A stretch of 64,000 nt of DNA from Marinibaculum sp040216765 (GTDB taxonomy: Bacteria > Pseudomonadota > Alphaproteobacteria > Ferrovibrionales > Ferrovibrionaceae): positions 1-64,000 of the forward strand of contig JAVJON010000004.1 in assembly GCA_040216765.1 (NCBI GenBank), written 5' to 3'. The position numbers were made by a program, and so were the translations under genes. Below the pieces are notes generated by a model. The model was given only the letters and a program-made list of their open reading frames with translations. It was not told the origin of the DNA and searched no databases. Positions 49,884 to 58,492 of this stretch are shown piece after piece. Numbering within the stretch: the first letter of the stretch is position 1; each line of letters opens with the position of its first letter.

Positions 49884-51113
49884 ATGTTCGATCTGCTGCT
49901 GACCAATGCCACGATCGCGACGATGACAGCCGGCAGGCCGTTCGGCCGGATCGACGGTGGCGCCATCGGCATTGCCGCGGGAGCGATCGCCTGGGTCGGA
50001 CCGATGGCAGAGCTGCCGTCGGCCTCCGCGGCCACGACGCGGGACCTGCAGGGCCGCCTCGCCACCCCGGGGCTGGTCGACCCGCACAGCCATTTCGTCT
50101 ATGGCGAGGAGGGTTTCGTCGATTTCGAGGTCCTGTCGCAGGGCGGCCAACGCTGGGACCTGGAGGCGCATGGCGGCGGCGTCGGCGGCATCGTCGAGCG
50201 CACGCGGACCCTGTCGGAAGACGCCCTGTTCGCGGCCAGCCGCAGGCGCCTGTGCCGGCTGATCTCGCATGGCATAACCACGACCGAGAGCAAGTCCGGC
50301 GCCGGCCTGGATCGCGAGACCGAGCTGCGGCTGATGCGGGTTTCGCGCGCCCTGGCGCGGGACCTGCCGGTGACCGTCGTGTCGACCTATCTGGGTGCGC
50401 ATGGGCTGCCCCGGGAATATGCCGGTCGGCGCGATGCCTATGTCGACTTCATGTGCGGCGACGTCCTGCCGGCGGCCGCCGAGGCCGGCATCGTCGACCA
50501 GGTCGACGGGTTCTGCGACAGGGTCGGGTACAGCCATGCGCAGATGGGCCGGCTGTTCGACCGCGCCCGGTCGCTGGGTCTCCGGGTGAAGGCGCATGCC
50601 GACCAGTACACCGACTTCTCCGCCGGCGCCCTGGTCGCGCGACATGGCGGCCTGTCGGCCGACCATCTGGAGTTCGCCTCGGCCACGACGGTCGAAGCGA
50701 TGGCCAAGGCGGGCACCGTGGCGACCCTGCTGCCCGGCGCCAACTTCACCCTGCACGAAGCCCGCAAGCCGCCGGTGGCGCTGTTCCGGGAATATGGCGT
50801 GCCGATGGCCCTGGCGACGAACTGCAACCCGGTCAGCTCGCCCACCGTGTCGCCCAGTTCGCAGATGCATCTTGCCTGCTACCTGTTCGGCCTGACCGCC
50901 GAGGAGGCACTGCAAGGCTTCACGGTCCATGCCGCCAGGGCGCTGGGCCTGGCCGAGCAGGCCGGACGGATCGCCGCGGGGCTGCCGGCCGATATCGCGA
51001 TCTGGGAGGCGGAGGATCCGCGCGCCCTGTCCTACCAGTTGGGCGGCGCAACCTGCCGGACCGTGATCCGCCATGGCCGCATCGTGCACGACCTGCCGGA
51101 GATCGCGGCATGA
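49884..51113 (+). CDS. Divergent imidazolonepropionase (HutI) homologue
   Basis: A 409-residue amidohydrolase whose closest family I recognise is HutI: VDPHSHFVYG, TTTESKSGAGLD, YLGAHGLP, KAHADQY, SADHLEF, ATLLPGANF and NCNPVSSP fall in the HutI order. Two departures stand out. Where HutI has the metal-ligand aspartate in ATDxNP, this protein has Asn313 (codon AAC), and the HAEQ motif reads HADQ. No hutH, hutU or hutG is present. It may act on a different cyclic amide or be impaired. ATG 49884 has GGAGG upstream; its stop overlaps the M20 gene (ATGA). Confidence 0.82.
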   Translation: MFDLLLTNATIATMTAGRPFGRIDGGAIGIAAGAIAWVGPMAELPSASAATTRDLQGRLATPGLVDPHSHFVYGEEGFVDFEVLSQGGQRWDLEAHGGGVGGIVERTRTLSEDALFAASRRRLCRLISHGITTTESKSGAGLDRETELRLMRVSRALARDLPVTVVSTYLGAHGLPREYAGRRDAYVDFMCGDVLPAAAEAGIVDQVDGFCDRVGYSHAQMGRLFDRARSLGLRVKAHADQYTDFSAGALVARHGGLSADHLEFASATTVEAMAKAGTVATLLPGANFTLHEARKPPVALFREYGVPMALATNCNPVSSPTVSPSSQMHLACYLFGLTAEEALQGFTVHAARALGLAEQAGRIAAGLPADIAIWEAEDPRALSYQLGGATCRTVIRHGRIVHDLPEIAA

Positions 51114-52372
51114 CCGGCGCCCGGGCCCAGCTCGACGAATGGCTGGCCGGCGAGCGGGAGCGCCAGCTGGCCTTCCTGCAGGCATTCACGCGGATCGACA
51201 GCTGCAACCCGCCGGGCGACACACGGCAGGCGGCCGACCTGTTCACCGGCTTCCTGGCGTCGGCCGGGATCGCCCATCGGCGCGAGGCGCCGCAACCCGA
51301 CATGCCGAACCTGATCAGCAGCTTCCAGGGCCGCGGTGCCGGCCGGCACCTGGTGCTCAACGGCCATCTGGACGTGTTCCCGATCGGCGATCCCGCGAGC
51401 TGGTCCCGCGATCCGCTGTCCGGCGATATCGCCGGTGGCAGGGTGCATGGCCGCGGGACGGTGGACATGAAATGCGGCACCACCGCGATGCTGTTCGTCC
51501 ATGCCTATCTGCACCGGCTGCGCGACAGCCTGCCCGGCCGGGTCACCCTGACCCTGGTGTCCGACGAAGAGACCGGCGGCCGCTGGGGAGCCCAATGGCT
51601 CACCGAAAACTGCGGCGACGAGGTGCTGGGCGATTGCGTCCTGAATACCGAGCCCAGCGGCCTGCAGACCGTCCGCTTCGGGGAGAAGTCGATCTACTGG
51701 CTGCGCTTTCGCATCCGGGTGCCCGGCGGGCATTCGGCCTATCCGCATACCAGCCCCAGCGCCAACCGGATCGCCGCCGCCTTGATCCGCGACCTGGAAA
51801 CGCTGGAGGCGATGGTGCCCGACGAGGCCGAGGGACTGCGCCGGATCCTGGACCGGCCCGAGGTCCGCGCCGCGGCGGACCGGTCGCTTGGCGACGGCGC
51901 GGCGCCCGTGATGCGGCGCATCTCTGTCAATGTCGGCGTCATGCAGGGCGGCGTGAAGATCAACATGCTGCCGGCCGAGTGCGTGCTGGATGTCGACTTT
52001 CGCCTGCCGGTCGGGATCAGCCGCGCGACCCTGCTGGCGGAGGTCACCCGCATCGCCTCATGCCATCGCGGCGTCGCGGTGGAGGAACTCCTGGCCGGCG
52101 GACCGGAGGCGAACTGGTCCGACCCGGAGCATGAGATGGTCGGGCATCTGACCCGCAACGCGGCCGCCGGGCTCGACCGGCCGCCGCAGCCGATCATCAG
52201 CCTTGGCGGCACGGACACCCGGTTCTGGCGGGTCAAGGGCGTGCCGGCCTTCGTCTATGGCTGCTCGCCGCGCGGCATGGGGGCGCCGGACGAGAGCGTA
52301 TCCATAGACGAGTTCCAACATGTGCTGCGGACCCATGCCCTGGCGGCATTCGACTACCTGTCGGCCGCCTGA
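51110..52372 (+). CDS. M20 family metallohydrolase (ArgE/DapE type)
   Basis: A 420-residue di-zinc hydrolase. NGHLDVFP, RGTVDMKCG, SDEETGG and the distal SLGGTDTRF cover the metal ligands and base, and the dimerisation domain carries VPGGHSAYPHTS. Members remove acyl groups from amino acids or split N-carbamoyl compounds. It is translated coupled to the HutI-like gene and lies between the two amidohydrolases, so it probably opens or trims a linear N-acyl product of that cyclic amide hydrolase. Deacetylation of a peptide-like import substrate is another option. Confidence 0.9.
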   Translation: MTGARAQLDEWLAGERERQLAFLQAFTRIDSCNPPGDTRQAADLFTGFLASAGIAHRREAPQPDMPNLISSFQGRGAGRHLVLNGHLDVFPIGDPASWSRDPLSGDIAGGRVHGRGTVDMKCGTTAMLFVHAYLHRLRDSLPGRVTLTLVSDEETGGRWGAQWLTENCGDEVLGDCVLNTEPSGLQTVRFGEKSIYWLRFRIRVPGGHSAYPHTSPSANRIAAALIRDLETLEAMVPDEAEGLRRILDRPEVRAAADRSLGDGAAPVMRRISVNVGVMQGGVKINMLPAECVLDVDFRLPVGISRATLLAEVTRIASCHRGVAVEELLAGGPEANWSDPEHEMVGHLTRNAAAGLDRPPQPIISLGGTDTRFWRVKGVPAFVYGCSPRGMGAPDESVSIDEFQHVLRTHALAAFDYLSAA

Positions 52373-52479
52373 CGGGCACCCGATTGTCAGGACCCGGCGG
52401 TTACGCCTAGTATTACATCGGTATGCAATTCACCGTCGCCGGCCCCGGTCCGGCGCGGACATAGGTCGGGGGACCGGAC

Positions 52480-53913
52480 ATGCAGACCACAATCGTCAAG
52501 AACGCTGCCTGGATCGTCGCCTGGGACGACGCGGCGAACGAACATGTCTATCTGACCGACACCGACCTGGTATTCGCCGGCGACCGCATCACGCATGTCG
52601 GCGCCGGGCATGACGGCAAGGCCGATGTCACGATCGACGGCCGCAACCTGATGGCGATGCCGGGCCTGGTGAACGTGCACGCGCATCCCTGCGTCGAGCC
52701 GTTCTACAAGGGCTATCGGGAAGAGCATGGCGTGCCGTCGATGTACATGACCGGCCTGTACGAACGCGCCCAGGGCTTCGGCCTCGACGTCAACGACATG
52801 GCGGATGCGACCACGGTCGGCTATTGCGAACTGCTGCTCAGCGGCGTGACCTCGGTCTGCGACCAGGGCTTTGCCTATCCCGGCTGGATCGAGACGATCG
52901 GTGCCAGCGGGCTTCGCGGCTTCGTCGCGCCGGGCTATGCCTCCGCGCAATGGTACATGACCTCGACCCACGACCTGAAGTACCGCTGGGACGAGGCGGC
53001 CGGCCGCAAGGGCCTGGACGAGGCGATCGCCCTGATGGACGAAGCCGAGCGGCACAACAGCGGGCGGCTGTCCGGTGTGGTGTTTCCTGCGCAGATCGAC
53101 ACCTGCAGCGAGGAGCTGCTGCGCGACAGCATGGCCCTGGCCCGGCAGACCGGGCGGCCGATCACCACCCATGTCGCCCAGGGCGTGCTGGAATTCCTGG
53201 AGATGGTCCGGCGCCACGGCAAGTCGCCTGTGCAATGGGCGAACGACGTGGGCTTCGTGGGCGAGGGCGTGATCTTTGGCCATGCGATCTTCATCGACGA
53301 CAGTTCCTGGGTGAACTGGGCCAGCCATCGCGACATCGACATCCTGGCCGAAACCGGGACCTCGGTGGCGCATTGCCCCTCCCCCTTCGCCCGCTACGGC
53401 CAGACCCTGGAGAATTTCGGCCGCTACCGCCAGGCCGGGATCAATCTGGGCATGGGCACGGATGTCGCGCCGCACAACCTGATCGAGGAGATGCGGCTGG
53501 CCACCATCCTGGCCCGGGTCTCCGCCCGCGACATCCGCGCCGCCGGCACCGCCGATGTCTTCCACGCCGCGACCGCGGGCGGCGCCAAGGCGCTGATGCG
53601 CGACGATATCGGCCGCCTGGCCCCCGGCGCAAAGGCGGACCTGGTCCTGGTCGACCTGGACAATGTCTACATGCAGCCCGCCCGCGACCCGTTGCGCTGC
53701 CTCGTCTATACGGCGGCCGATCGGGCGGTGCGCGACGTCTTCGTCGATGGCCGGCAGGTCGTCGGCGATGGCAAGGTGCTGACCATGGACCATCGCGCCG
53801 CACTGGCACGGCTGGCCGATGCGCAGGCCCGCATGCACCGCGACGTGCCCAACCACGACTTCGCCAAACGCAGTGCCGACCAGCTGTCGCCGCTCAGTCT
53901 TCGCCTCGCCTGA
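52480..53913 (+). CDS. Amidohydrolase, TRZ/ATZ-type (copy 2)
   Basis: A 477-residue paralog of the protein at 48404. Metal residues: VHAHPC after MPGLVN, TTHVAQG, GHAIFIDD and GTDVAPHN. It keeps the aspartate lost in the neighbouring HutI-like protein. Two deaminase/hydrolase copies in one locus suggest two successive ring attacks or two related substrates. A 107-base spacer separates it from the M20 gene, and a short 46-base spacer leads to the solute-binding protein, so it may start a second transcription unit that includes the importer. Confidence 0.9.
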   Translation: MQTTIVKNAAWIVAWDDAANEHVYLTDTDLVFAGDRITHVGAGHDGKADVTIDGRNLMAMPGLVNVHAHPCVEPFYKGYREEHGVPSMYMTGLYERAQGFGLDVNDMADATTVGYCELLLSGVTSVCDQGFAYPGWIETIGASGLRGFVAPGYASAQWYMTSTHDLKYRWDEAAGRKGLDEAIALMDEAERHNSGRLSGVVFPAQIDTCSEELLRDSMALARQTGRPITTHVAQGVLEFLEMVRRHGKSPVQWANDVGFVGEGVIFGHAIFIDDSSWVNWASHRDIDILAETGTSVAHCPSPFARYGQTLENFGRYRQAGINLGMGTDVAPHNLIEEMRLATILARVSARDIRAAGTADVFHAATAGGAKALMRDDIGRLAPGAKADLVLVDLDNVYMQPARDPLRCLVYTAADRAVRDVFVDGRQVVGDGKVLTMDHRAALARLADAQARMHRDVPNHDFAKRSADQLSPLSLRLA

Positions 53914-53959
53914 ACCGGCGAAGCCAGGCACAGCCAACAAGAACAGGGAGACCCAGACC

Positions 53960-55567
53960 ATGCGACATGTCTTGAAGCGGACCATGTTCGCGGCTGCGGC
54001 CGTTTCGCTGCTGGTTGCGACCGCCCCCGCCCCCGCATCGGCCGAGCCGGTCAAGGGCGGCGTCCTGAACATCGCGATGTCCCCGGAACCGCCGATGATC
54101 GTGTCGGCGTTCAACTCCTCCACCTTCGTCGGCCTGATCTCGACCAAGATCTACGACGGGCTGGTCACCTACGACTTCGACATGACCCCCCGGCCGCTGC
54201 TGGCGACGTCCTGGGATGTGTCCGAGGATGGCCTGACCTACACGTTCAAGCTCCGCGACGACGTGAAATGGCATGACGGCAAGCCGTTCACCTCGGCCGA
54301 CGTGAAGTTCACGCTGGAGAAGGTCTGGCGCGAGATGCATCCCCGCGGGCGGACCACCTTCCAGCATGTCAGCGAGGTGGAGACGCCGGACGACCACACC
54401 GTGGTGGTCAAGCTGAACAAGCCGACGCCGATCCTCATGAAGGCCCTCAGCAGCTACGAATCCCAGGTGCTGCCGAAGCATATCTTCGACGACGGGCAGG
54501 ACATTGCCACCCATCCGGCCCTGAACCACCCGATCGGCACCGGCCCGTTCAAGTTCAAGGAATGGCAGAAGGGCGACTACATCATCGTCGAGCGGAACCC
54601 GGACTACTGGGACCAGCCGAAGCCCCATCTGGACGCGATCGTCTGGAAGATCATTCCCGACGCCGCCGCCCGCTCCGCTGCGCTGGAGACCGGCGAGGTC
54701 CATTATGCGCCGTTCAGCCGCGTGCCGATGGCCGACATTCCCCGGCTCGAGGCCCTCGATACCATCGAGGTCGAGTCCCGCGGCTACGAATATCTGTCGC
54801 CGATCTTCCTGATGGAGCTGAACACCCGCAACGACTACCTGAAACATGTGAAGGTGCGGCAGGCGATCAGCCATGCCATCGACCGGAAGTTCCTGGTCGA
54901 TGCCATCTGGTTCGGCCAGGGGTCCAAGGTGACCGGCCCGGTCCCGCCCTCGAACGTGGACAACTACACCGCCGACGTGCCGGATACCGTGTCCTACGAT
55001 CCCGAGCTGTCGAAGACCCTGCTCGACGAAGCCGGGTTCAAGGCCGGCTCCGACGGCACCCGCTTCAAGCTGACCCTGGAAGTGGTCGCCGGCGTCGGCG
55101 AGACCATCCCGCCGTCGGGCGAGTACATCAAGCAGGCGCTCGGCAAGGTCGGCATCGACGTCGAGCTGCGGAACATCGATCTCGGCGGGTTCATCAAGCG
55201 GGTCTATACCGACAACGATTTCGACATGACCATGAACCTGATCTATGCGATGCCCGATCCGACGATCGGCGTGCAGCGTCTCTACTGGTCGGAGAACATC
55301 AAGCCGGGGGTGCCGTTCTCGAATGCCAGCGGCTATTCCAACCCGGAGATGGATCGGGTGCTGGAGGCCGCCCAGACGGAGAACGATCCGGAGAAGCGCA
55401 AGATGCTGCTCCATCAGATGCAGAAGATCGCCGCCCGCGACGTTCCGATCATCGACCTGTTCTACATCGACTATGCGACGATCCACGACCGGCGCCTGAA
55501 GAACCATACGACCGGCGCGGAAGGCACCTACGAGAACTTCGCCAACACCTACCTTGAAAAGAACTGA
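53960..55567 (+). CDS. ABC transporter periplasmic binding protein, peptide/opine type (SBP_bac_5)
   Basis: A 535-residue exported protein with the signal MFAAAAVSLLVATAPAPASA. DDVKWHDGKPFTSADVKFTLEKV, IGTGPFKFKEW, NPDYWDQPKPHLD and VRQAISHAIDRK are family hallmarks of oligopeptide, dipeptide, nickel or opine binding proteins (cluster C), quoted here in pieces. It is first of a complete five-gene importer with two permeases and two ATPases. The flanking amidohydrolases suggest the cargo is a nitrogen-rich small molecule rather than a general peptide. Confidence 0.94.
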   Translation: MRHVLKRTMFAAAAVSLLVATAPAPASAEPVKGGVLNIAMSPEPPMIVSAFNSSTFVGLISTKIYDGLVTYDFDMTPRPLLATSWDVSEDGLTYTFKLRDDVKWHDGKPFTSADVKFTLEKVWREMHPRGRTTFQHVSEVETPDDHTVVVKLNKPTPILMKALSSYESQVLPKHIFDDGQDIATHPALNHPIGTGPFKFKEWQKGDYIIVERNPDYWDQPKPHLDAIVWKIIPDAAARSAALETGEVHYAPFSRVPMADIPRLEALDTIEVESRGYEYLSPIFLMELNTRNDYLKHVKVRQAISHAIDRKFLVDAIWFGQGSKVTGPVPPSNVDNYTADVPDTVSYDPELSKTLLDEAGFKAGSDGTRFKLTLEVVAGVGETIPPSGEYIKQALGKVGIDVELRNIDLGGFIKRVYTDNDFDMTMNLIYAMPDPTIGVQRLYWSENIKPGVPFSNASGYSNPEMDRVLEAAQTENDPEKRKMLLHQMQKIAARDVPIIDLFYIDYATIHDRRLKNHTTGAEGTYENFANTYLEKN

Positions 55568-55588
55568 GTGGCCGGCAATGCGTCGGTC

Positions 55589-55618
55589 CGCCCCGCCGTG
55601 CCTCCGCACGGCGGGGCG
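55589..55618 (+). terminator. Strong hairpin between binding protein and permease genes
   Basis: A perfect 13-base inverted repeat CGCCCCGCCGTGC, loop CTCC, GCACGGCGGGGCG, starts 22 bases after the binding-protein stop. No T-run follows. In ABC operons such a hairpin commonly lets the binding protein be made in excess by partial termination or 3'-end protection. Confidence 0.65.
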
Positions 55619-55692
55619 CCATGCCTTCCGACGCATGCGGTATTCCATTGCGTCCTGTGCGCCTGACCCTGTACCGGCCTGAGTGAGGGGCG

Positions 55693-56670
55693 ATGACGCG
55701 CGCCTTCCGCATCGTCCGCCGCCGGGTGCTGCAGATGATCCCGGTGATCCTCGGGATCGTGGTCTTCAACTTCCTGCTGCTGCATCTGGCGCCGGGGGAT
55801 GCCGTCGACGTGATCGCGGGCGAGGCCGGCGCCGGCGATGCCGGCTACATGGCCCGCCTGCGCCAGCAATACGGCCTCGACCAGCCGCTTCCGCTGCAGC
55901 TGGTCCGCTACCTCTGGAACGTGGTGCAACTCGACCTCGGCCAGTCCTTCCGCCAGAACCAGCCGGTCCTCGACCTGATCCTGGCCCGCCTGCCGGCCAC
56001 CCTGCTGCTGATGGGCACCGCCATGGTCATGTCGATCCTGTTCGGCGTGGTGCTCGGCGTGATCGCCGCATGGCGGGTGCGCAGCCTTGCCGACACCGTG
56101 ATCTCGATCATAGCCCTGCTGTCCTATGCCACGCCGACCTTCTGGATCGGCCTGATGTTCATCCTGTTCTTCTCGGTCACCCTCGGCTGGCTGCCCACCA
56201 GCGGCATGCAGACCATCGGCACCAGCCAGACGGGGCTGCAGGCCGCGATCGACGTCGGGCGGCATCTCCTGCTTCCCGCGATCACGCTGGCCCTCTTCTA
56301 CATGGCGATCTACACCCGGCTGATGCGGGCCTCGATGCTGGAGATCTACGGCCAGGACTATGTCCGGACCGCCCAGGCGAAGGGCCTGAGCGACGGCCGG
56401 GTGGCGTTCAAGCACGTCCTGCGCAATGCCATGCTGCCGGTGGTGACGATGATCGGCCTGCAGGTCGGCGCGTTGCTCGGCGGCTCGGTGCTGGTGGAGA
56501 CGGTGTTCGGCTGGCCGGGCCTCGGGCGCCTGGCCTACAACGCCGTTTTCCAGCGCGACTTCAACCTGCTGCTGGGCATCCTGCTGCTCAGCTCGGTGAT
56601 GGTCGTGGTGGCGAACCTGCTGGTCGACCTGCTCTATGCGGCGCTGGACCCGAGGATCGAGTACCGGTGA
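55693..56670 (+). CDS. ABC permease, DppB-like
   Basis: A 325-residue membrane protein with six predicted helices. The N-terminal RRVLQMIPVILGIVVFNFLLLHLAPGD (in pieces), AKGLSDGRVAFKHVLRNAMLPVVTMIGLQ (the EAA loop, in pieces) and VLVETVFGWPGLGRLAYNAVFQRD are typical of DppB/OppB/GsiC. It is followed by the DppC-like partner, whose GTG start overlaps its stop (GTGA). Lies 125 bases after the binding protein gene, beyond a strong hairpin. Confidence 0.94.
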   Translation: MTRAFRIVRRRVLQMIPVILGIVVFNFLLLHLAPGDAVDVIAGEAGAGDAGYMARLRQQYGLDQPLPLQLVRYLWNVVQLDLGQSFRQNQPVLDLILARLPATLLLMGTAMVMSILFGVVLGVIAAWRVRSLADTVISIIALLSYATPTFWIGLMFILFFSVTLGWLPTSGMQTIGTSQTGLQAAIDVGRHLLLPAITLALFYMAIYTRLMRASMLEIYGQDYVRTAQAKGLSDGRVAFKHVLRNAMLPVVTMIGLQVGALLGGSVLVETVFGWPGLGRLAYNAVFQRDFNLLLGILLLSSVMVVVANLLVDLLYAALDPRIEYR

Positions 56671-57512
56671 AACGGCTTCGCGCATTCTGGCGTCACTATC
56701 GGCGCAACCTGGCGGCCGTGATCGGTCTGGCGATCCTGTCGCTGGTCCTGTTGATGGCGCTGTCGGCGCCGCTGCTGTTTCCGACCGACCCCTGGGAGAT
56801 CGTCGCCCGGCCCTTCATCTGGCCGCTGCAGGACTGGTCCTATCCGCTGGGCACCGACATGCTCGGCCGCAATGTGGCAGCCGGCATCTTCCACGGTGCC
56901 CAGGTCTCGCTGCTGATCGGCATCATCGCGACGATCGCCGCCCTGTTCGTGGGCGTGCTGGTCGGCGCCCTGTCCGGCTTCTATGGCGGACTGACCGACG
57001 ATGTCCTGATGCGGCTGACCGAGATCTTCCAGACCGTGCCGGCCTTCATCTTCATCTTCGTCGTCGTCGCGATCTTCAATCCCTCGGTCCAGATCATCGT
57101 CCTTGCCGTCGCCATCGTGTCCTGGCCGCCGATCGCCCGGCTGGTGCGGGGAGAGTTCATCGCGCTGCGCAACCGCGACTTCATCCAGGGCTGCATCGCC
57201 ATCGGCATGAACGACCTGCGGATCATCTTCGTGCAGGCCCTGCCCAACGCGCTTGCCCCGGTGATCGTGACGGCGTCGGTCACCGTCGCCCTGGCGATCC
57301 TCGCGGAATCGGGCCTGGCCTTCCTTGGCCTCGGCGATCCCAATGTGATGAGCTGGGGCACCATGATCGGCGCCGGGCGCCAGGTGCTGCGCCAGGCCTG
57401 GTACCTGACCGCAATTCCCGGCATCGCCGTGCTGCTGACGGTGCTCGCCCTGAACCTGATCGGCGACGGCCTCAACGACGCCCTGAACCCGCGCCTGCGG
57501 GGGCGGTCGTGA
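56667..57512 (+). CDS. ABC permease, DppC-like
   Basis: A 281-residue inner-membrane protein with an N-terminal OppC-type helix (YRRNLAAVIGLAILSLVLLMALSAP), the conserved PLGTDMLGRNVAAGIFHGAQVSLL, and the EAA loop region FIQGCIAIGMNDLRIIFVQALPNALAPVIV, followed by LGLGDPNVMSWGTMI (pieces quoted). The start is GTG 56667, overlapping the DppB stop by four bases. Its own stop overlaps the GTG of the first ATPase gene. Pairs with the DppB-like permease. Confidence 0.94.
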   Translation: MKRLRAFWRHYRRNLAAVIGLAILSLVLLMALSAPLLFPTDPWEIVARPFIWPLQDWSYPLGTDMLGRNVAAGIFHGAQVSLLIGIIATIAALFVGVLVGALSGFYGGLTDDVLMRLTEIFQTVPAFIFIFVVVAIFNPSVQIIVLAVAIVSWPPIARLVRGEFIALRNRDFIQGCIAIGMNDLRIIFVQALPNALAPVIVTASVTVALAILAESGLAFLGLGDPNVMSWGTMIGAGRQVLRQAWYLTAIPGIAVLLTVLALNLIGDGLNDALNPRLRGRS

Positions 57513-58492
57513 CCGCGGCGCCGCTGCTGCGGGTCGACGGCCTGCGGACCGTGTTCCGGACCGGCGCGGGCACCGCCAATGCCGTCGACGGCATCGGCCT
57601 GCATGTCGATCGCGGCGAGACCCTCGCGCTGGTCGGCGAGTCCGGCTGCGGCAAGTCGATCACCGGCCTCTCGCTGATGGGCATGGTGCCCCGCCCGCAT
57701 GGCAGCATCGCGGGCGGCAGGATAGATCTCGACGGCCGCGACCTGCTGCAGCTCCCGGCACGCCAGTTGCGGGCCGTGCGCGGCGACCGGATGGCAATGG
57801 TCTTCCAGGAGCCGATGACCTCGCTCAATCCGGTCTTCACCATCGGCAACCAGATCGTCGAGGCGATCCTGACCCATCGCGCGATGACCCGCCGCGACGC
57901 CCGCGCCCGCGCGACCGCCCTGCTGGAACTGGTCGGCATTCCCGATGCCGGGCGCCGCATGGACGATTATCCGCACCGGCTGTCCGGCGGGATGCGCCAG
58001 CGGGCGATGATCGCGATGGCGATCTCCTGCGATCCCGACCTCCTGATCGCCGACGAACCGACGACGGCGCTGGACGTCACCATCCAGGCGCAGATCCTGG
58101 CCCTGCTGCGGCGGCTGCAGCGCGAACGCGAGATGGGCATGATCCTGATCACCCACGACCTGGGGGTCGTCGCGGAGACCGCCGACCGGGTGGCCGTCAT
58201 GTATGCCGGCCGGATCGTGGAATCCGGCGCTGTCCGGCAGATCCTGCGGGCGCCGCAGCACCCCTATACCCGGGGATTGCTGCAGGCGACCCCGCATGCG
58301 CCGACCGGTGCCGGACGCAAGGGCGCCCGGCTGACGGAGATCCCCGGCCTGGTGCCCTCCCTCTACGACATGCCGCAGGGCTGTGCCTTCGAGCCGCGCT
58401 GTCCGCTGGCCGACGCATCCTGCCGCAGGTCGCGCCCGACCCTGTCGCCAACCGGGGAGGATCGGCATGTCGCCTGCTTCCACGCCGGGTGA
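57509..58492 (+). CDS. ABC transporter ATPase, DppD-like
   Basis: A 327-residue ATPase. GESGCGKSITGLSLMG is Walker A, FQEPMTSLNP the Q-loop area, HRLSGGMRQRAMIAMA the signature, LLIADEPTTALDVT Walker B and ITHDLGVVAE the H-loop. The C-terminal oligopeptide-transporter tail with GCAFEPRCPLADASCRR carries the cysteines that in DppD-type proteins can hold an Fe-S cluster. GTG 57509 start is coupled to the DppC stop. Confidence 0.95.
   Translation: MTAAPLLRVDGLRTVFRTGAGTANAVDGIGLHVDRGETLALVGESGCGKSITGLSLMGMVPRPHGSIAGGRIDLDGRDLLQLPARQLRAVRGDRMAMVFQEPMTSLNPVFTIGNQIVEAILTHRAMTRRDARARATALLELVGIPDAGRRMDDYPHRLSGGMRQRAMIAMAISCDPDLLIADEPTTALDVTIQAQILALLRRLQREREMGMILITHDLGVVAETADRVAVMYAGRIVESGAVRQILRAPQHPYTRGLLQATPHAPTGAGRKGARLTEIPGLVPSLYDMPQGCAFEPRCPLADASCRRSRPTLSPTGEDRHVACFHAG

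Noticed and set aside
49884..51113. A histidine utilisation (hut) operon
   Set aside because: Only one HutI-like gene is present, with altered active-site residues and without hutH, hutU, hutG or hutC nearby.
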